Source: Bryobacterales bacterium
GTDB lineage: Bacteria; Acidobacteriota; Terriglobia; Bryobacterales; Bryobacteraceae
Direction of reading: 5' to 3'
NCBI GenBank assembly: GCA_025353235.1
Contig: JANXQZ010000544.1
Span: forward strand, 1 to 7,583
Length of the DNA stretch: 7,583 nucleotides
In this document: positions 5,634-7,583 of the stretch, piece by piece
Position numbering within the stretch: position 1 is the stretch's first letter
Layout of the letters: each line of letters begins with the position of its first letter
Translations under genes and position numbers: made by a program
The notes under the pieces: model-generated
The model's database searches: none
Told to the model about the DNA's origin: nothing
The model's input: only the letters and a program-made list of their open reading frames with translations

Positions 5634-6706
5634 TCGAACCTAGCTCCCCACAGGAACTTGCTCAGACCCTTGCGGACGCCGGTGCCAAGCGTCATAGGAT
5701 CGCCTTAGCGGGAAATTCCAGCAAGCATCGCATGGGCGGTCCGATAGCCCCCGCTGACATCCAAGTGTCCACCCGCAAGCTGAATCGCATCCTTCAGTAC
5801 GAACCTCGCGATTTGACCATTAGCATGGAAGCCGGTGTCGCCTATAGCGAGTTGAGCCGCGTGCTGGCCGGACACAATCAAATGATCCCGCTTGACCCTC
5901 CTTTCGCCGCCCAAGCCACGATTGGCGGAATCATAGCAACCAACCAGAGCGGTCCACGACGCCGCCTGTATGGAACCGCCCGCGACATGGTGATCGGCAT
6001 GACCTTCGGCACGGTGGAAGGCAAGCTGGTCCAGAGCGGCGGGATGGTGGTGAAAAACGTCGCGGGGCTGGATATGGCGAAGTTGATGATCGGATCATTC
6101 GGAACACTCGCCGCTATGGCCGTGATCAATTTCAAGGTGTATCCGATGCCGCCCGCTACGCGCACGTTCGTGCGGAGGTTCGCGCAAATAGGCGAGGCCA
6201 TCGCGGCGCGGGATGCCGTCTTGAAAAGCGTGCTGCAGCCTGCGGCCATCGACATTGATAAGACGATTGAGGGGTATCGGTTGCTGATACAGGCCGGTGG
6301 AAACCGAGCCGTGCTGGACCGGTATTCGCGCGAACTTGCGGGGTCGGAAATACTGGAGGGTGCGGAAGAGCAAAGCCTCTGGGATGAGATCCGCGAGTTC
6401 ACGCCCCGCTTTCTTGCGAACAATCCAGAGGGTGGGGTGATGAGGATCTCAGGCAAGTTGTCGGAGGTTGGGAGCATGCTTGATAGACTTCCTGCCCCTG
6501 CGATTGCCCGCGCGGGATCGGGGGTGGTCTACGGGTACTTCGCCCAGGCCTGCGAGGCGGCGTCGCATCCAATGGGTGTGTTGGAGTTCGGTGGCCTCAG
6601 CGGGCATGAGCCTCCTGGGAATGAGTTTGCGATGATGAAGGAGTTGAAGCACATGTTCGACCCGGAGTGCCTGCTCAACCGGGGAAGGTTGTATGGCCGC
6701 ATTTAA
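5633..6706 (+). CDS. glcE: Glycolate oxidase FAD-binding subunit GlcE, non-standard start
   Basis: GlcE is the small FAD-binding subunit of the GlcDEF complex, which oxidises glycolate (or a similar 2-hydroxy acid) to glyoxylate and passes electrons toward quinone. The FAD-binding-4 fold is clear: 'IALAGNSSKHRMGGPI' (23-38), 'LQYEPRDLTISMEAG' (54-68), 'ATIGGIIATNQSGPRRRLYGTARD' (95-118) and 'GGMVVKNVAGLDMAKLMIGSFGTLA' (136-160). The C-terminus 'FDPECLLNRGRLYG' is the usual family ending. Length from 5633 would be 357 residues, as expected for GlcE. Homologous sequence (EPSSPQELAQTLADAGAKRHRIALAGN) begins right after the GH5 stop, but no ATG, GTG, TTG or CTG is in frame between the stop at 5612 and ATG 5732. 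I place the start at ATC 5633, where TAATC replaces a coupled TAATG. A start at 5732 would give 324 residues and lose part of the FAD site. It overlaps glcF by 14 bases. Confidence 0.82.
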   Translation: MEPSSPQELAQTLADAGAKRHRIALAGNSSKHRMGGPIAPADIQVSTRKLNRILQYEPRDLTISMEAGVAYSELSRVLAGHNQMIPLDPPFAAQATIGGIIATNQSGPRRRLYGTARDMVIGMTFGTVEGKLVQSGGMVVKNVAGLDMAKLMIGSFGTLAAMAVINFKVYPMPPATRTFVRRFAQIGEAIAARDAVLKSVLQPAAIDIDKTIEGYRLLIQAGGNRAVLDRYSRELAGSEILEGAEEQSLWDEIREFTPRFLANNPEGGVMRISGKLSEVGSMLDRLPAPAIARAGSGVVYGYFAQACEAASHPMGVLEFGGLSGHEPPGNEFAMMKELKHMFDPECLLNRGRLYGRI

Positions 6707-7583
6707 ACCGCTCCCTCACGGTCACGGCTCGGCTACGGTAACTGAGCCGCGCGCGTCAGCGAGCGGTTTCCATGACAAACCTCAGCGATCCGACCTGGAC
6801 AAGTGCGTCCATTGCGGCCTGTGTCTGAACGCCTGTCCCACCTACCGCGAGTTGCACCTCGAAATGGATTCGCCGCGCGGGCGGATCTATCAAATGGTTC
6901 AAGTCTCGACGGGAGCGGCCCCCATTGATGCATCCTATATCGAACACATAGACTTGTGCCTCGCTTGCCGAGGCTGCGAGACTGCATGTCCGTCTGGGGT
7001 GAGCTATGGCCGCTTAGTGGAAGCCGCGCGAGCCGAAATCGAGAACACTATCCGGCGGCCCTGGAACGAACGCTTGCTTCGGAACGTCGTCTTCAACCGG
7101 CTGCTGCCTTCGAGAACCAATCTCCAGATTTCAGGAAGGCTGCTCTGGCTTTACCAAGCCTTGGGTCTGCAGAAACTCGTCCGCGCGTCGGGTGTGCTGA
7201 AGCTGTTTGGCAAAATGGGCGATCTTGAGGCGCTCGCGCCCGCCATGGAAACGCCCTTCTTCTTCAGCCATTACGGCCGGACTTTTCCCACACAAAGCGA
7301 GCGGAAGCACCGCGTGGCGCTGCTAGGCGGTTGCATCGCAAATCTCAGCTTCGCCCGGCTTAATGAAGCGACCATCCGAGTGCTGCAAAAAAACGGCTGC
7401 GATGTCGAGGTTCCTGAGCACCAGACCTGCTGCGGTGCGCTGCATGTCCACGCCGGTATTCGAGATCAAGCGAGAGTGCAAGCACGTCAGAACATCGACG
7501 TTCTGCTGGCCGGCAAATACGATGCGATCATTACGAATGCCGCCGGTTGCGGATCCACGCTGAAGGAATACCGCGAGCTGTTC
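6693..7583 (+). CDS. glcF: Glycolate oxidase iron-sulfur subunit GlcF (3' truncated by window end)
   Basis: The frame is open from ATG 6693 to the window end, 297 codons of a protein that normally has about 400-440. It carries two 4Fe-4S ferredoxin motifs: C38, C41, C44, C48-P (KCVHCGLCLNACPTY) and C89, C92, C95, C99-P (LCLACRGCETACPSG). These carry electrons from the GlcD/GlcE flavins. The first cysteine-rich CCG domain follows, with 'LLGGCIAN' and 'TCCGALHVHAG', and then 'NAAGCGSTLKEY', a strongly GlcF-like stretch; the second CCG domain should lie beyond the window. The start overlaps the glcE end by 14 bases, with GGGGAAGG just upstream, so the two are likely translationally coupled. About 37 residues precede the first cysteine, including a low-complexity segment (HGHGSATVTEPRASASGF), somewhat longer than I expect for the family. 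The protein is probably membrane-associated on the cytoplasmic side. Confidence 0.93.
   Translation, partial: MAAFKPLPHGHGSATVTEPRASASGFHDKPQRSDLDKCVHCGLCLNACPTYRELHLEMDSPRGRIYQMVQVSTGAAPIDASYIEHIDLCLACRGCETACPSGVSYGRLVEAARAEIENTIRRPWNERLLRNVVFNRLLPSRTNLQISGRLLWLYQALGLQKLVRASGVLKLFGKMGDLEALAPAMETPFFFSHYGRTFPTQSERKHRVALLGGCIANLSFARLNEATIRVLQKNGCDVEVPEHQTCCGALHVHAGIRDQARVQARQNIDVLLAGKYDAIITNAAGCGSTLKEYRELF

Noticed and set aside
6725..6749. Inverted repeat CGGCTC/GAGCCG early in glcF
   Set aside because: Six pairs across a 13-base loop inside coding sequence of a GC-rich genome; easily chance.

Overview
The window looks like chromosomal DNA from an acidobacterium, probably of the Bryobacterales/Solibacter type. 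This is inferred from remembered protein style and not from a search. The main clues are the secreted family with the 'TETTQTLADGNRI..ARDGEGRTRRE' signature, the sigma-linked membrane protein ending in 'RADVLLGxDGxARAIRF'-like sequence, and the oversized TolC-like protein with a Gly/Ser insert. The DNA is moderately GC-rich and densely coding. No mobile element, CRISPR array or integrase is visible.

Left edge (1-387, + strand): the last 87 codons of a ribonuclease G/E-type protein, then a complete tRNA-Ser(GGA) with an encoded CCA end.

Middle (409-4435, - strand): a four-gene run read right to left. It starts with an ECF-type sigma factor. This overlaps by ATGA a single-pass membrane protein in the position of an anti-sigma factor. 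Next come a secreted 301-residue protein and, after a perfect 12-bp hairpin, a TolC-family outer-membrane protein. The likely theme is an envelope or export response controlled by its own sigma factor; the signal and targets are unknown.

Right part (4502-7583, + strand): a strong sigma-70-like promoter (TTGGCA-N18-TATAAT) lies so close to the next gene that its transcript should begin at or next to the ATG, which suggests a leaderless mRNA. It drives a GH5 family (beta-mannanase-like, GH5_7 style) glycoside hydrolase with no signal peptide. That gene is followed without a gap by the FAD subunit (GlcE) and the iron-sulfur subunit (GlcF, cut by the window end) of a glycolate-oxidase-type complex. 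The usual first subunit, GlcD, is not in the window, and the GH5 gene occupies the upstream position.

The most unusual detail is the GH5/glcE junction. Clear GlcE homology extends about 30 residues upstream of the first usable ATG (5732), yet no ATG, GTG, TTG or CTG codon exists in that frame back to the preceding stop. The junction reads TAATC where a coupled TAATG would be expected, so glcE has a non-standard start codon, a point mutation, or a base error there. I found no convincing wholly new defence or mobile system.
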